Assembly: GCA_938045195.1 (NCBI GenBank)
Contig: CALINC010000020.1
Location: forward strand, 1-50,907
Source of the DNA: an uncultured Treponema sp.
GTDB lineage: Bacteria > Spirochaetota > Spirochaetia > Treponematales > Treponemataceae
Length of the DNA: 50,907 nt
Reading direction: 5' to 3'
Every line of letters begins with the position of its first letter. The stretch's first letter is position 1. Position numbers and translations under genes: made by a program. The notes under the pieces were generated by a model. The model was given only the letters and a program-made list of their open reading frames with translations. It ran no database searches and was not told the origin of the DNA. Positions 31,972 to 40,995 of the stretch are shown here, piece by piece.

Positions 31972-33104
31972 TTCCGGTTGCAAGCGGTAAAGGAGGCGTA
32001 GGAAAAAGCCTTTTCTCGGCAAATCTGGCGATAGCACTCGGTCAAGCAGGCAAAAAAGTATTACTTGCAGATTTAGACTTAGGTGCGTCAAATCTGCACT
32101 TGGTTTTGGGCATTCAAGGAAAAAAAGACGGTATCGGTACCTTTCTTACAAAGTCTTCAGAATTTAAGGATATTATTATAGATACCGGCTATGAAAATGT
32201 TCAATTTGTTCCCGGAGATTCCGAAATACCGGGTTTCGCTGCTCTTAAAATTTATCAACGGAATGCTTTGGTTAAAGAACTTTTAAAATCGGAAGCGGAC
32301 TTTCTTATTTTGGATTTAGGAGCCGGTACACATCTGGGTATTTTGGATTTTTTCTTAATGTCGCCTAATGGGATTATCATCACATCTCCGTCGGTAACGG
32401 CAACTCTCGATGCATATATATTCTTAAAAAATTCGGTTTTTAGAATGATGAATACTTCTTTTCCGGTAAAATCGAAAGGCGGTGCTTTTTTTGAAAAACT
32501 GAAACAGGATGCAAAAAGTATGCAGCGGCTGTATATTCCCTCGCTTACGGAAGAATTAAATAAAATAGATCCTAAAAATACCGAAAAATTTTTAAAAAAG
32601 TTTTGCCATTTTAAACCGCGCCTTATTATGAATATGATTTCCGACCCTAAAGACGGCGATAAGGCTTCAAAAATCCGCCGTTCGGCAAAACAATATTTAA
32701 ACATTGATATTGAACACTTAGGTGTAATTTATAAAGATTCAATTCAAGACACAGCCCTTTCTTCCCGTTTGCCTGTTTTAGTGTATAAACCGCAGGCAAT
32801 GATTTCTCAAGCGATTTTTAGAATAGCAGACAAAATTCTACAAACCGAAAACGATAATTATACTGAGGAAGAATTTGAAGAATTTGCAAATTATTCATTT
32901 TTATCGGCTGAAGCCGAAGCCGAAACCGATTTTAAATCGAAAATGAGTTATCTGGACGAGTTAATAGGCGGCGAGGTTTTATCGGCAGGTGAAATGAGCG
33001 AAATTATAAAATCTCAACAGTTCGAAATTACCGCTCTTAAAAACGAAAATCTCTTATTAAAAAGTAAAATTTTAAAAGCTGCAAAAGCAGGTTTTGTTTT
33101 ATAG
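31962..33104 (+). CDS. MinD/FlhG-like P-loop ATPase
   Basis: A 380-residue ParA/MinD-family protein. The deviant Walker A motif SGKGGVGKSLFSANLAI is near residue 9, LLADLDLGASNLHLVLG is the switch I region, and FLILDLGAGTH the Walker B equivalent. DLDLG and the ANLH-type pattern resemble FlhG/MinD proteins that place cell structures at poles. The C-terminal 70 residues are a coiled-coil-like extension (MSEIIKSQQFEITALKNENL) not found in MinD, a possible contact surface. The start overlaps the preceding gene. It is followed 9 nt later by the FapA gene. Confidence 0.85.
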   Translation: MQIIPVASGKGGVGKSLFSANLAIALGQAGKKVLLADLDLGASNLHLVLGIQGKKDGIGTFLTKSSEFKDIIIDTGYENVQFVPGDSEIPGFAALKIYQRNALVKELLKSEADFLILDLGAGTHLGILDFFLMSPNGIIITSPSVTATLDAYIFLKNSVFRMMNTSFPVKSKGGAFFEKLKQDAKSMQRLYIPSLTEELNKIDPKNTEKFLKKFCHFKPRLIMNMISDPKDGDKASKIRRSAKQYLNIDIEHLGVIYKDSIQDTALSSRLPVLVYKPQAMISQAIFRIADKILQTENDNYTEEEFEEFANYSFLSAEAEAETDFKSKMSYLDELIGGEVLSAGEMSEIIKSQQFEITALKNENLLLKSKILKAAKAGFVL

Positions 33105-33113
33105 GATGAGACT

Positions 33114-35312
33114 ATGGCAAAAAAAAACTGGGCTGTACAAAAACAACGTAATACCGATAAATGGTTTTTGGTATTTTCCGCCGCAATAACTACACAGGAT
33201 ATGCCTACTCCCGACGAAGTATATATTGAAGCCGAAGCGGCAGGTATTCCCGTTGCTTCATTGACTGCAAAAGAAGCCATCGCAGCTTATTTGCAAAAAA
33301 ATGCCGATTCGGGACATAAACCTATGCCGTTTGCTTTAGAGCTAGCTTCCTCTTTCGACGCACGGATAACCGTTAATTCGGATAAAACCGAGGCGAAACT
33401 GTATATCCGTAAAGCCGCCGATTCCGATAATCCCGTCGATATGCAAATTATCAGCCGAATTTTGCAGCAGAGTGCAATCGTTAATCTAGACATACAAGCG
33501 GTAACCCAAAAAGTACGTAATTTTGCCTCATCGCCTGCAATGGAATTCTCAGAGGTTATTGCACAAGGCATTCCGCCCAAACGCGGAGCCGATAAAAAAC
33601 TGACGGCGCACTTTACGCAAAGCCCCGAACATGAAGTAATAAGACTTGCAGACCGATTAAAAAGGCTTGATTTACGCTCTGCAGATGTGGAAAACCCGAC
33701 AACCGATAAAGATTATCCGTTGTCCGAAGCGGAAACACTCGCCGTCGTGCAAAAAGACGATTTGTTATATGAACTTGAAGAAAGTGCTGCAGGTGAAAGC
33801 GGCACGGATGTCTACGGTAATCCTATCCCGGGACTTCCCGGTAATGACCCTTTTTTGCTTGATTTGCGGAATATCGTCCAAACGCATTCCGAATTGCGGG
33901 CGGCAGTTACCGGACTCTTACTTATTGCAAATACGGAACGAGGTTTAAAACTGCGAATTGTCCCATACAGGGACGCAAAAGTTAGGGCTGTCGTAAGCCT
34001 CGACAAAATGGAAGCCTCTCTTATTTTGGAATCCGGTTTAGGAGCGGGAGAGAGGCTTTCGGTTATCGGTGTAAAAAAAGCCTTAAATGATGTCAATCTG
34101 CTTGATACCATATCGGACGAAAAAATAAGCGAAATTATCGAAATAGCCCGCAAAAAACACGAAGAAACCGAGATAGTGTTTTTACAAGGAACGCCCGCAG
34201 TTGCCCCCGATTCATATAAACTTGAATGGATTGCAAAATTTGAAGACGGCTTAAATACAACTACAGTAGAAAAAGATTCTCTTATTTTAAAAGCGGTGCT
34301 TCTAAAAAAGGGAGAACCCGGCAAAGACGTCTTCGGCGGAGCGATTTCGCCTAAAAATGCAGATCCGGTTTCTCTCCCTGAATATGACGACTCAATAAAA
34401 TTTGTAGAAGAAAAAGGAGAAGCAAAATTCTATGCCGGCGTTTCAGGCGAATTAAGCCGCTATGATAATAAACTTTTAATTTCTTCGCTAAAATCAATCC
34501 ACAACGATATTGACGAACGATCGGGAGATATTACGTTTCCCGGCAATTTAATTATTACCGGCGACATAAAAGACGGCAGAAAAATTAAAGCCGCAGGCGA
34601 CTTAACAATTACCGGCAATGCGGAAAAATCTCTTTTATACTCCGAAACGGCTGTCCGCTTACACGGAGGAATAAACGGCAAAGGGAGCGGTACGGTTTGG
34701 TCTAAACACAGCACCGAATTGAACTATGCCGAAAATGCCCGCATTTTCTCAGGCGGTAATATAAAAATTGCAAATTACTGCTTTAAATGTCTTGTTAAAA
34801 CCAATGGAACTCTTTCGCTTACCGATATGCCGGGCGTATTACTCGGCGGGAGTATTAATGCCGCAAAGGGAATTTCCGTAAAAGAACTCGGTGCAAAAAA
34901 AACGATACGCACAATAGTTTCTTTCGGTCAAGACTATCTTATAAAAGACGAAATTGAAGTGCGCGAAAAAGAAATGTTTGAAAATAATGCCGAGCTTGAA
35001 ACAATAGATAAAAAACTGAATTCAAAAGATACCGCAGAAGATATTGAAGAACTGAGAAACCGTAAAGTAAAACTCATAAAGCGGAACAGTGCATTAACAA
35101 TCAGAATATTCAATTTAAAAGAAAATTTTGAAACGCATATCCCATCTAAAATTATCGTTTCGGGCGTTGCGTATCCGGGAGTAGTTTTGGAAAGCCACGG
35201 CAGATATTTTGAAATTATGGAAACACATCATCATGTCTTTTTTGAATTTGATGAAAAAACGGGGCAAATTATTTGTTTGCCCATCAATGATGATGAAGAA
35301 ACGGAGGTTTAA
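33114..35312 (+). CDS. FapA/DUF342 family protein
   Basis: A 732-residue protein of the FapA (flagellar assembly protein A, DUF342) type. The central region (residues about 190-560) carries the family's repeated beta-helix units, for example GDITFPGNLIITGDIKDG and KAAGDLTITGNAEK, and the segment ESAAGESGTDVYGNPIPG. A coiled coil (about 625-680) follows, then a small beta domain. The family is linked to polysaccharide or flagellar processes; mechanism is unclear. The pairing with a MinD/FlhG-like gene recurs in spirochaetes as I recall. It ends 2 nt before the lgt start. Confidence 0.82.
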   Translation: MAKKNWAVQKQRNTDKWFLVFSAAITTQDMPTPDEVYIEAEAAGIPVASLTAKEAIAAYLQKNADSGHKPMPFALELASSFDARITVNSDKTEAKLYIRKAADSDNPVDMQIISRILQQSAIVNLDIQAVTQKVRNFASSPAMEFSEVIAQGIPPKRGADKKLTAHFTQSPEHEVIRLADRLKRLDLRSADVENPTTDKDYPLSEAETLAVVQKDDLLYELEESAAGESGTDVYGNPIPGLPGNDPFLLDLRNIVQTHSELRAAVTGLLLIANTERGLKLRIVPYRDAKVRAVVSLDKMEASLILESGLGAGERLSVIGVKKALNDVNLLDTISDEKISEIIEIARKKHEETEIVFLQGTPAVAPDSYKLEWIAKFEDGLNTTTVEKDSLILKAVLLKKGEPGKDVFGGAISPKNADPVSLPEYDDSIKFVEEKGEAKFYAGVSGELSRYDNKLLISSLKSIHNDIDERSGDITFPGNLIITGDIKDGRKIKAAGDLTITGNAEKSLLYSETAVRLHGGINGKGSGTVWSKHSTELNYAENARIFSGGNIKIANYCFKCLVKTNGTLSLTDMPGVLLGGSINAAKGISVKELGAKKTIRTIVSFGQDYLIKDEIEVREKEMFENNAELETIDKKLNSKDTAEDIEELRNRKVKLIKRNSALTIRIFNLKENFETHIPSKIIVSGVAYPGVVLESHGRYFEIMETHHHVFFEFDEKTGQIICLPINDDEETEV

Positions 35313-35314
35313 AA

Positions 35315-36325
35315 ATGATTTTAGCAATTCAATATCCGTCATGGCTTCACCCCGAAATAATTCCGGGCTTTCCTATTTTACGCTGGTATGGACTTACCTA
35401 TCTCTTTGCTTTTATGACAGCTTATTTTTTATATACCTATCAAGTAAAAAAAGGCGAATTTGAAAAATATTCGGCTTGTACAAAAAAAATGACAAACGAT
35501 GATGTTATAGATATTTTCTTCTGGGGAATAGCAGGGCTTCTCCTTGGGGCAAGACTTTTCGGCACCCTTGTGTATAACCATGAAGAATATCTATTTAATC
35601 CTTGGCTTATTTTTTGGCCGTTTATAAGAGATAGTTCGGGGTCTTTGGTTTTTACAGGTTTGCAGGGAATGTCGTACCACGGAGGTTTTGTCGGCGGTTT
35701 TATAGGAGTGCTTCTATGGGCAATAAAACACCGGTTTAAGTTTGCAGCCGTTGCCGATTTAATGGCGGTTTCCATTCCCTTGGGTTATACATTCGGACGC
35801 TTGGGCAACTTTGCAAACGGTGAACTTTATGGACGCATAACAACAAGTAAAATAGGTATGATTTTTCCGCAAGTACCTTTCAGCGACAGGTTCGATTTAT
35901 CGGAAGAATGGGTTAGAATATTTGCAGAAAAAGCCGGACTTGTAATTCAAGAAGGGGCTTCAATTATAAATTTACCGCGCCATCCGAGTCAACTCTATGA
36001 AGCTTTTTTTGAAGGGATTGTACTCTGGCTTATTTTATGGTTTTTACGCAAAAAAAAGCCGTTCGACGGTTTTTTGGTTTGTATGTATACTCTCGGTTAC
36101 GGTTTATTCAGATTCTTTATAGAATATTTCCGTCAGCCCGACGCAAATATGGGCTATAAAATTTCAAAAACAGGCTCCGCAAATATCTACATTTTTGACT
36201 CGCTCCTTAATATTTCTACAGGACAAATCTTTTGTTTTATAATGATTGCAGCCTCGCTTGCCGCAATGCTCTTCCTTTATAAGGTAAACAAGAAGAGGAA
36301 TTTTAATGGAAAAACTTCCAAATAA
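35315..36325 (+). CDS. lgt: Prolipoprotein diacylglyceryl transferase
   Basis: A 336-residue inner-membrane enzyme that transfers diacylglycerol to the lipobox cysteine of prolipoproteins. Motifs are GMSYHGGFVGGFIG near residue 117, the Lgt signature GRLGNFANGELYGR near 165, and RHPSQLYEAFFEG. About seven membrane segments fit. ACGGAGG lies 7 nt upstream of the ATG inside the end of the FapA gene. It is longer than E. coli Lgt (291) because of a loop around residues 180-215. It overlaps nadE by 20 nt. Confidence 0.96.
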   Translation: MILAIQYPSWLHPEIIPGFPILRWYGLTYLFAFMTAYFLYTYQVKKGEFEKYSACTKKMTNDDVIDIFFWGIAGLLLGARLFGTLVYNHEEYLFNPWLIFWPFIRDSSGSLVFTGLQGMSYHGGFVGGFIGVLLWAIKHRFKFAAVADLMAVSIPLGYTFGRLGNFANGELYGRITTSKIGMIFPQVPFSDRFDLSEEWVRIFAEKAGLVIQEGASIINLPRHPSQLYEAFFEGIVLWLILWFLRKKKPFDGFLVCMYTLGYGLFRFFIEYFRQPDANMGYKISKTGSANIYIFDSLLNISTGQIFCFIMIAASLAAMLFLYKVNKKRNFNGKTSK

Positions 36326-38309
36326 TTTTTTTAATATTGAAGAAATGGGATTTTTCCGTGCAGCGGCAGTTTCACCAGTTTGCAGCGTCGCAAATATTGA
36401 TGCAAATAAAACGGCAATTCTCGAAGAAATAAAAAAAGCCGCAACCTTGTCAGTTAATCTTATTTTGTTTCCTCAGCTGATTATAACATCCGCTTCGGCA
36501 GGAAGCCTTTTTAATGAAAGCTTTTTTATTGATAAGGCTTTCACCGCCGTATCCGAAATTGCGGAACACACAAAAAATTTAAGAATTATTGCCGCTATAG
36601 GATTTCCCTTTTTTTATAGGGGCAGACTATATTCCGCCCAAGCAATTATACATAACGGCGGCATAAAAACCGTAGTTCCTCTTTGTCCGCCAAAACAGCT
36701 AAGCTCTTTTTTTTCAAGTCTTTCGGAATTTACGGGAGGCTATATTGAATTTACCGATATTATTGCCGAAACCGACTGTGTATTCAATGTCCATGCCGGT
36801 AAAACCTCTTTTTCATTTGTTGTTACGGATACTAACAATGCGTTCTGCGCTTCATGGGCTGACTTTATGCTGCTTCCGCTCGCCGAACCGTCTTACGCAT
36901 TTTCTTCACAAAAAATAAAAGAAACGGGAAAAACCGTATCGCGCCTAAAAAATACGGCTTCGGTTTTCGCAAATTGCGGAACGGGAGAATCGTCAGGGGA
37001 TTTTGTTTTTGCAGGCGAAACCGGAATTTTTGAATGCGGAACAGAATTGCAGTTTGCTTCCGCCTTAGATACGGATTCAAAAGAAAAAGCTGTTTTTTCA
37101 TTTTGTGATATTGATACCGAACGGATAAAAAAAATGCGGATTTCCGCTTTGCCGAATACTTTGTATAAATATGATGCCGGCAAAAAACAGATTAAGCCTT
37201 TTTTAAATACGGAAATACATCTTGATTCTCTTTGTTCCCAAAAAACGCTGCACCGTACCATAGAGCAAAATCCTTTTTTACCCGTATGCGATGAAATACA
37301 TAAGCACTTTATATATTCAAATTATTACCAAGAAATTATACACTTTCAAATCCTCGCCCTTGCAAAACGGCTTACGCATATCGGATGCACAAAATGCGTT
37401 ATAGGAATTTCAGGCGGTTCCGATTCGACGCTTACCCTTTTATCTGCATTAAAATGTTTCGATTTCCTGCATATTCCCCATGAAAATTTGTATGCGGTCA
37501 ATATGAGCGGCTTCGGTACAACAGAACAAACAAAAAATAATGCCGTTTCGCTTGCCTCTCTTTTAGGATGCACGGTTTTACAAATACCGATAACAAAGGC
37601 GGTAGAACAGCATTTTGTGGACATCGGGCAAGACGCTGAAAAACATGATACCGTTTTTGAAAATGCCCAAGCACGGGAGCGCACTCAAATTCTTATGGAT
37701 AAGGCGAATCAGATAGGCGGCATTATGCTAGGAACCGGAGATCTATCGGAGGCGGCTCTCGGCTGGACTACCTATAACGGCGACCATATTTCTATGTACG
37801 AACTTAATTCTTCAATCCCCAAAACTTTACTTAAAGGCTGCATTAAAGAGTTTGCCGAAAATGGTGCTTTTTTTTCAAAAGAAACCGACTCTGAAAAAGC
37901 CGCCCTTTTTAAGAAACTTATAAACGATATACTCGCAACTCCGATAAGTCCCGAACTGCTTCCGCTTAAAAACGGGAAAATTTCGCAAAAAACCGAGAGT
38001 ATAGTCGGCACTTATGAACTCCACGATTTTTTTCTTTACCATATAATAAAAAACGGAGCTTCGCCTAAAAAAGTATTTTTTATTGCGCTTGAAGCTTTTG
38101 CACAAAAATACTCCAAGAAAGAAATTTTCAAGACGCTTCAAACCTTTTACAAGCGTTTTTTTTCACAGCAATTTAAAAGGTCTTGCAGTGCGGACGGCGC
38201 AGATGTTACGGGCTTCAGCCTTTCGCCGAGAACTGCATGGTGTATGGCTTCCGATTCTGCTGCCGATTTATGGTTGAAAGAGCTTGAAACTTTAAGTAAA
38301 ATAGTGTAG
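36306..38309 (+). CDS. nadE: NAD+ synthase with a degenerate glutaminase domain
   Basis: A 667-residue protein with the architecture of glutamine-dependent NAD synthetase. The C-terminal synthetase domain (from about 330) is intact: the pyrophosphatase loop GISGGSDSTLTL, GTGDLSEAALGWTTYNGDH and the tail YELHDFFLYH. The N-terminal nitrilase-like domain (15-290) is full length, but the catalytic triad seems lost. The family FPEL glutamate is Gln57 (FPQL), the VVPK lysine position is Leu126 (VVPL), and the EICED cysteine aligns with Thr174 (VVTDT). This suggests ammonia, not glutamine, is the nitrogen source. The alignment was made by eye. RBS AGAGGA precedes ATG 36306. It overlaps lgt. Confidence 0.88.
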   Translation: MEKLPNNFFNIEEMGFFRAAAVSPVCSVANIDANKTAILEEIKKAATLSVNLILFPQLIITSASAGSLFNESFFIDKAFTAVSEIAEHTKNLRIIAAIGFPFFYRGRLYSAQAIIHNGGIKTVVPLCPPKQLSSFFSSLSEFTGGYIEFTDIIAETDCVFNVHAGKTSFSFVVTDTNNAFCASWADFMLLPLAEPSYAFSSQKIKETGKTVSRLKNTASVFANCGTGESSGDFVFAGETGIFECGTELQFASALDTDSKEKAVFSFCDIDTERIKKMRISALPNTLYKYDAGKKQIKPFLNTEIHLDSLCSQKTLHRTIEQNPFLPVCDEIHKHFIYSNYYQEIIHFQILALAKRLTHIGCTKCVIGISGGSDSTLTLLSALKCFDFLHIPHENLYAVNMSGFGTTEQTKNNAVSLASLLGCTVLQIPITKAVEQHFVDIGQDAEKHDTVFENAQARERTQILMDKANQIGGIMLGTGDLSEAALGWTTYNGDHISMYELNSSIPKTLLKGCIKEFAENGAFFSKETDSEKAALFKKLINDILATPISPELLPLKNGKISQKTESIVGTYELHDFFLYHIIKNGASPKKVFFIALEAFAQKYSKKEIFKTLQTFYKRFFSQQFKRSCSADGADVTGFSLSPRTAWCMASDSAADLWLKELETLSKIV

Positions 38310-38319
38310 GATTCCCCTC

Positions 38320-38952
38320 ATGCTGCATGCAGTTTTGAACTGGCTAGGTAACTATATAACCTATTTTCCTCTTATTATCTTTATCGGACTTTTTTTAGGC
38401 GGTTTAAATCTTCCTATACCCGAAGATATATTGGTAATTATGTCAGCCGTAATGTGCCAAGGTGAAAAAGCTTCGATTCCGGCTTTTTTAATTGCACTTT
38501 ATACAGGTGCTGTTTTAAGCGATTATATGGTTTATTTTTGGGGCAGACTCATCGGAAAAGGTATACTTTCAATAGGAATGTTTTCAAAAGTAATCACAAA
38601 AGATAATACATACGGGCTTTTAAAAGCCTTGCAAAGATACGGTATCTTTACATATATCATCTCAAGATTTATTCCTTTTGGTGTTAGAAATGTAGTTTCG
38701 ATGACAAGCGGTTTTGTAAAATATCCGTTTTATAAATTTGCTTTTTATGATTTAATTGCAGCTTTGTGTAATATTTCTGTGTTATTCGGACTTGTTTATT
38801 TCTTCGGTGCTGCCGGAAGCCATGTTATGCGCATTATCGGTATCGTTTTATTTTTTGCATTTTTAACGGTATGTATTTATCTGCTTAAATCCGGCAAACT
38901 GTTGCAATTTGCCGACAAACATTATAAAAAACAAGAAAAAGAAATGAGTTAA
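38320..38952 (+). CDS. DedA family membrane protein
   Basis: A 210-residue integral membrane protein with the DedA/SNARE-associated pattern: NLPIPEDILVIMSAVMC (with PE), GAVLSDYMVYFWGRLIGKG and ISRFIPFGVRNVVSMTSGFVKYPFYKF, the last holding the conserved RFIPxxRN arginines. DedA proteins move or flip membrane lipids such as undecaprenyl phosphate or phosphatidylethanolamine. Last gene of the plus-strand group; 10 nt after nadE with AGGA upstream. Confidence 0.88.
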   Translation: MLHAVLNWLGNYITYFPLIIFIGLFLGGLNLPIPEDILVIMSAVMCQGEKASIPAFLIALYTGAVLSDYMVYFWGRLIGKGILSIGMFSKVITKDNTYGLLKALQRYGIFTYIISRFIPFGVRNVVSMTSGFVKYPFYKFAFYDLIAALCNISVLFGLVYFFGAAGSHVMRIIGIVLFFAFLTVCIYLLKSGKLLQFADKHYKKQEKEMS

Positions 38953-39085
38953 AAATTGTATTTAAGTTATAATTTTTCTTATAGATAATTGTAAAATAAT
39001 CTTAAGTATGTAAATTATCGCCATAAACTGTAATAATTCACCGCACAAATATTTTCTAAAAAAATGACAAATCACCGTAATGCTC
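38953..39085. other. Intergenic stretch ahead of the G-tract promoter
   Basis: AT-rich DNA after the DedA gene. I see no clear coding sequence and no convincing terminator. TTTAAGTTATAATTTTTC near 38955-38985 is T-rich but the stem is weak. Confidence 0.4.
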
Positions 39086-39112
39086 TTGACATTTTCTGGG
39101 GGGGGGTATAAT
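39086..39112 (+). promoter_or_regulatory. Promoter with a G9 tract in its spacer (probable phase switch)
   Basis: -35 TTGACA (39086-39091) and -10 TATAAT (39107-39112) are both perfect, but the spacer is only 15 nt and its last nine bases are G (39098-39106). Gain or loss of G by slipped-strand replication would change the spacing; 11 G would give the ideal 17. In T. pallidum a poly-G tract inside the tp0126 promoter works this way. Here it stands ahead of a surface-type lipoprotein gene. Confidence 0.8.
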
Positions 39113-39261
39113 GGAAGAAAGTTGTTGTTTTAAGCAAATTTTAAATAACAACTAAAAACTGAAAGATATGTGAGATTGAGCACTCCAAAATGAACAGAAA
39201 ACATACTCAGTTTTAATTAAACAATTTGCAATGAAAAATAATTGCAAGAAGGAGTAGTAAT
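39113..39261 (+). promoter_or_regulatory. Structured 5' leader of the lipoprotein gene
   Basis: About 140 nt lie between the start and the ATG. Pairs visible are GTTGTT / AACAAC (near 39120-39152), AAAACTGA-like / TCAGTTTT (near 39155-39215) and TTGCAAT / ATTGCAA (about 39225-39247) just before the GAAGGAG binding site. The last hairpin could limit access to the binding site. Confidence 0.45.
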
Positions 39262-40890
39262 ATGAAACAGAAATTAGTTTCTATGATTGGAGTATTAATT
39301 GTGATGATTAGTACGGTGTTTTTAATGTCCGGCTGTCCCAATGGGAATCGAAGTACCATACCGCCCGAAGAAAACTCTACTATAACAAATGCAAGTATAA
39401 AGGGCTTATGGAAAATAGAGAGTACAGACGGTTCAACATTTCCTATAGCACAATCGGCATTTGAGCAGAATTATCTTTATATTGCGAGTGGAAAATTTTT
39501 GTATCTAACAAAAATAAGCGGATCAGGCAGCAATACCGGTCTTTTCAAAAATAAAGATATGTCAGGAACCTGTACAATAGAAAGTTATAACAACGGAAAT
39601 TATGGATTAGTGATAACAACATACGGAAAAGGTGTTATTGGAAGTTCTTGTAGGATATCTGGCAATATATTGATAATTGGTTCTTCTCAACTGAGAGCAA
39701 CAAAAGTAAATGAATTTACCGAAGAGGAAATATTAAATGCTCCTTATATGCCGAATACACCTTCAACTCCAGATCCAGATCCAACCCCGCAGCCCAATCC
39801 TGCAGAAACGCTTAAAGAAGGTGTGTATATCGGCATCATATCTTTTGATCAAGACATGCATGAATTAACAAAAGTACCTGTGTTACTCGATGATTCTGGA
39901 AAAGAACAGCTGACCAATTTACTTAGCACAAAGTATTCCAGAGCAGAAGAGAGCGGCACATTATTATATTATAGTGTTCATAAAGCATTCAGCACACTGC
40001 GAGGAATGGAATCAAAATTACCGGAAAAAACAAAATTCTGTAATATTATCACTTTTACCGATGGACTTGATGTAGGCTCCCTCTCTCCTATAATATGGAA
40101 CAGTGAAGCACTGGATGGGCAAAACTTCGGAGGTAAAACTGGGGACGAATATTTACAGTGGTTAAGCAGCCAACTTGAAACTACAAAAATTAAAGGTCAA
40201 CTCGTAACTGCTTCAGCATACGGTGTAGCAGGCAGTGATGTTTCCCCTTCCGATATGGAGACCTTTAAATCAAATTTAAGGAAATTAACAACTACAAGCG
40301 GTGAATGCAATACTAGCATTACATTCGATGAATTAAAACAAAAATTCGGTGAGATTGCGCAAAGTCTTAATGTGGTAACTATAAATACCAGTTTCAACCT
40401 GCTTATAACACCGCCTTCAACAGGAAACGGAACAGTATATAAAATGACATTCGACAATATAGGTACCGCTTCAAGCGATGCAGATAACTCAAATGTTTAT
40501 TTTACCGGAACATATAATTATGCCGATGGGAAGTATACGTTAAGCAATATTGAATACAAAGGCATCCAATGCAACAACACTTCCATAACAGGAACCGTCA
40601 AAGGGAAAAAAGTACAATTTCATTTTGATACCTTTGAACTGGAAAATGGTAAGATTAAAGATGCAAAAATTCAACAATGGTTTAAAGGTCCAAGTGCAAC
40701 GGCGTGGCAGCGGAACAGTGAATATGACCAATCAAATACAACTACCTCAACAACCGATAAAAGTTCTGCAGTTATTTATCTTGTATTGGATTCAAGCAAG
40801 TCATTGACGGAAAGCAATGTTACGTCAATCAGAAATGCGGCAATTAACTTTATCGACGTATTATATGAAAAATATAATAAAACAAACTAA
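39262..40890 (+). CDS. Lipoprotein with von Willebrand A-like motifs in permuted order
   Basis: A 542-residue protein. The signal peptide ends LMSGC (Cys25 lipidated). Residues 40-150 are beta-rich and lipocalin-like; 165-182 is a Pro/Asp/Thr linker (TPDPDPTPQPNP). From 189 the order of vWA strands beta2 onward appears: IGIISFDQD, then ITFTDGLDVGS with TDG at 266-268, then GQLVTASAYGVAGSD. The metal-site first strand DSSKS, normally at the start of a vWA domain, is at 510-514, followed by the expected helix NVTSIRNAAINFIDVL and the C terminus. A second beta-rich block lies between. Likely surface exposed. Possible ligand binding is inference. Its promoter carries a G9 tract. Confidence 0.8.
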   Translation: MKQKLVSMIGVLIVMISTVFLMSGCPNGNRSTIPPEENSTITNASIKGLWKIESTDGSTFPIAQSAFEQNYLYIASGKFLYLTKISGSGSNTGLFKNKDMSGTCTIESYNNGNYGLVITTYGKGVIGSSCRISGNILIIGSSQLRATKVNEFTEEEILNAPYMPNTPSTPDPDPTPQPNPAETLKEGVYIGIISFDQDMHELTKVPVLLDDSGKEQLTNLLSTKYSRAEESGTLLYYSVHKAFSTLRGMESKLPEKTKFCNIITFTDGLDVGSLSPIIWNSEALDGQNFGGKTGDEYLQWLSSQLETTKIKGQLVTASAYGVAGSDVSPSDMETFKSNLRKLTTTSGECNTSITFDELKQKFGEIAQSLNVVTINTSFNLLITPPSTGNGTVYKMTFDNIGTASSDADNSNVYFTGTYNYADGKYTLSNIEYKGIQCNNTSITGTVKGKKVQFHFDTFELENGKIKDAKIQQWFKGPSATAWQRNSEYDQSNTTTSTTDKSSAVIYLVLDSSKSLTESNVTSIRNAAINFIDVLYEKYNKTN

Positions 40891-40927
40891 AAAAAAACTA
40901 ACTTATTAACGAAATAACAATTACAAC

Positions 40928-40978
40928 GGCAGCACTGATATATTCAAATTGCAGATAATATCCGTGCTGTCCTTTTTT
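40928..40978 (+). terminator. Terminator of the vWA lipoprotein gene
   Basis: GGCAGCAC (40928-40935) pairs with GTGCTGTC (40964-40971) with one G-T pair, extended by GATAT/ATATC inside, and T6 follows at 40973-40978. Confidence 0.75.
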
Positions 40979-40995
40979 CGGAGACAGTCTCTTTT

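Noticed and set aside
33812..34324. 170-codon minus-strand frame opposite the FapA gene
   Set aside because: Antisense shadow of a long conserved gene.
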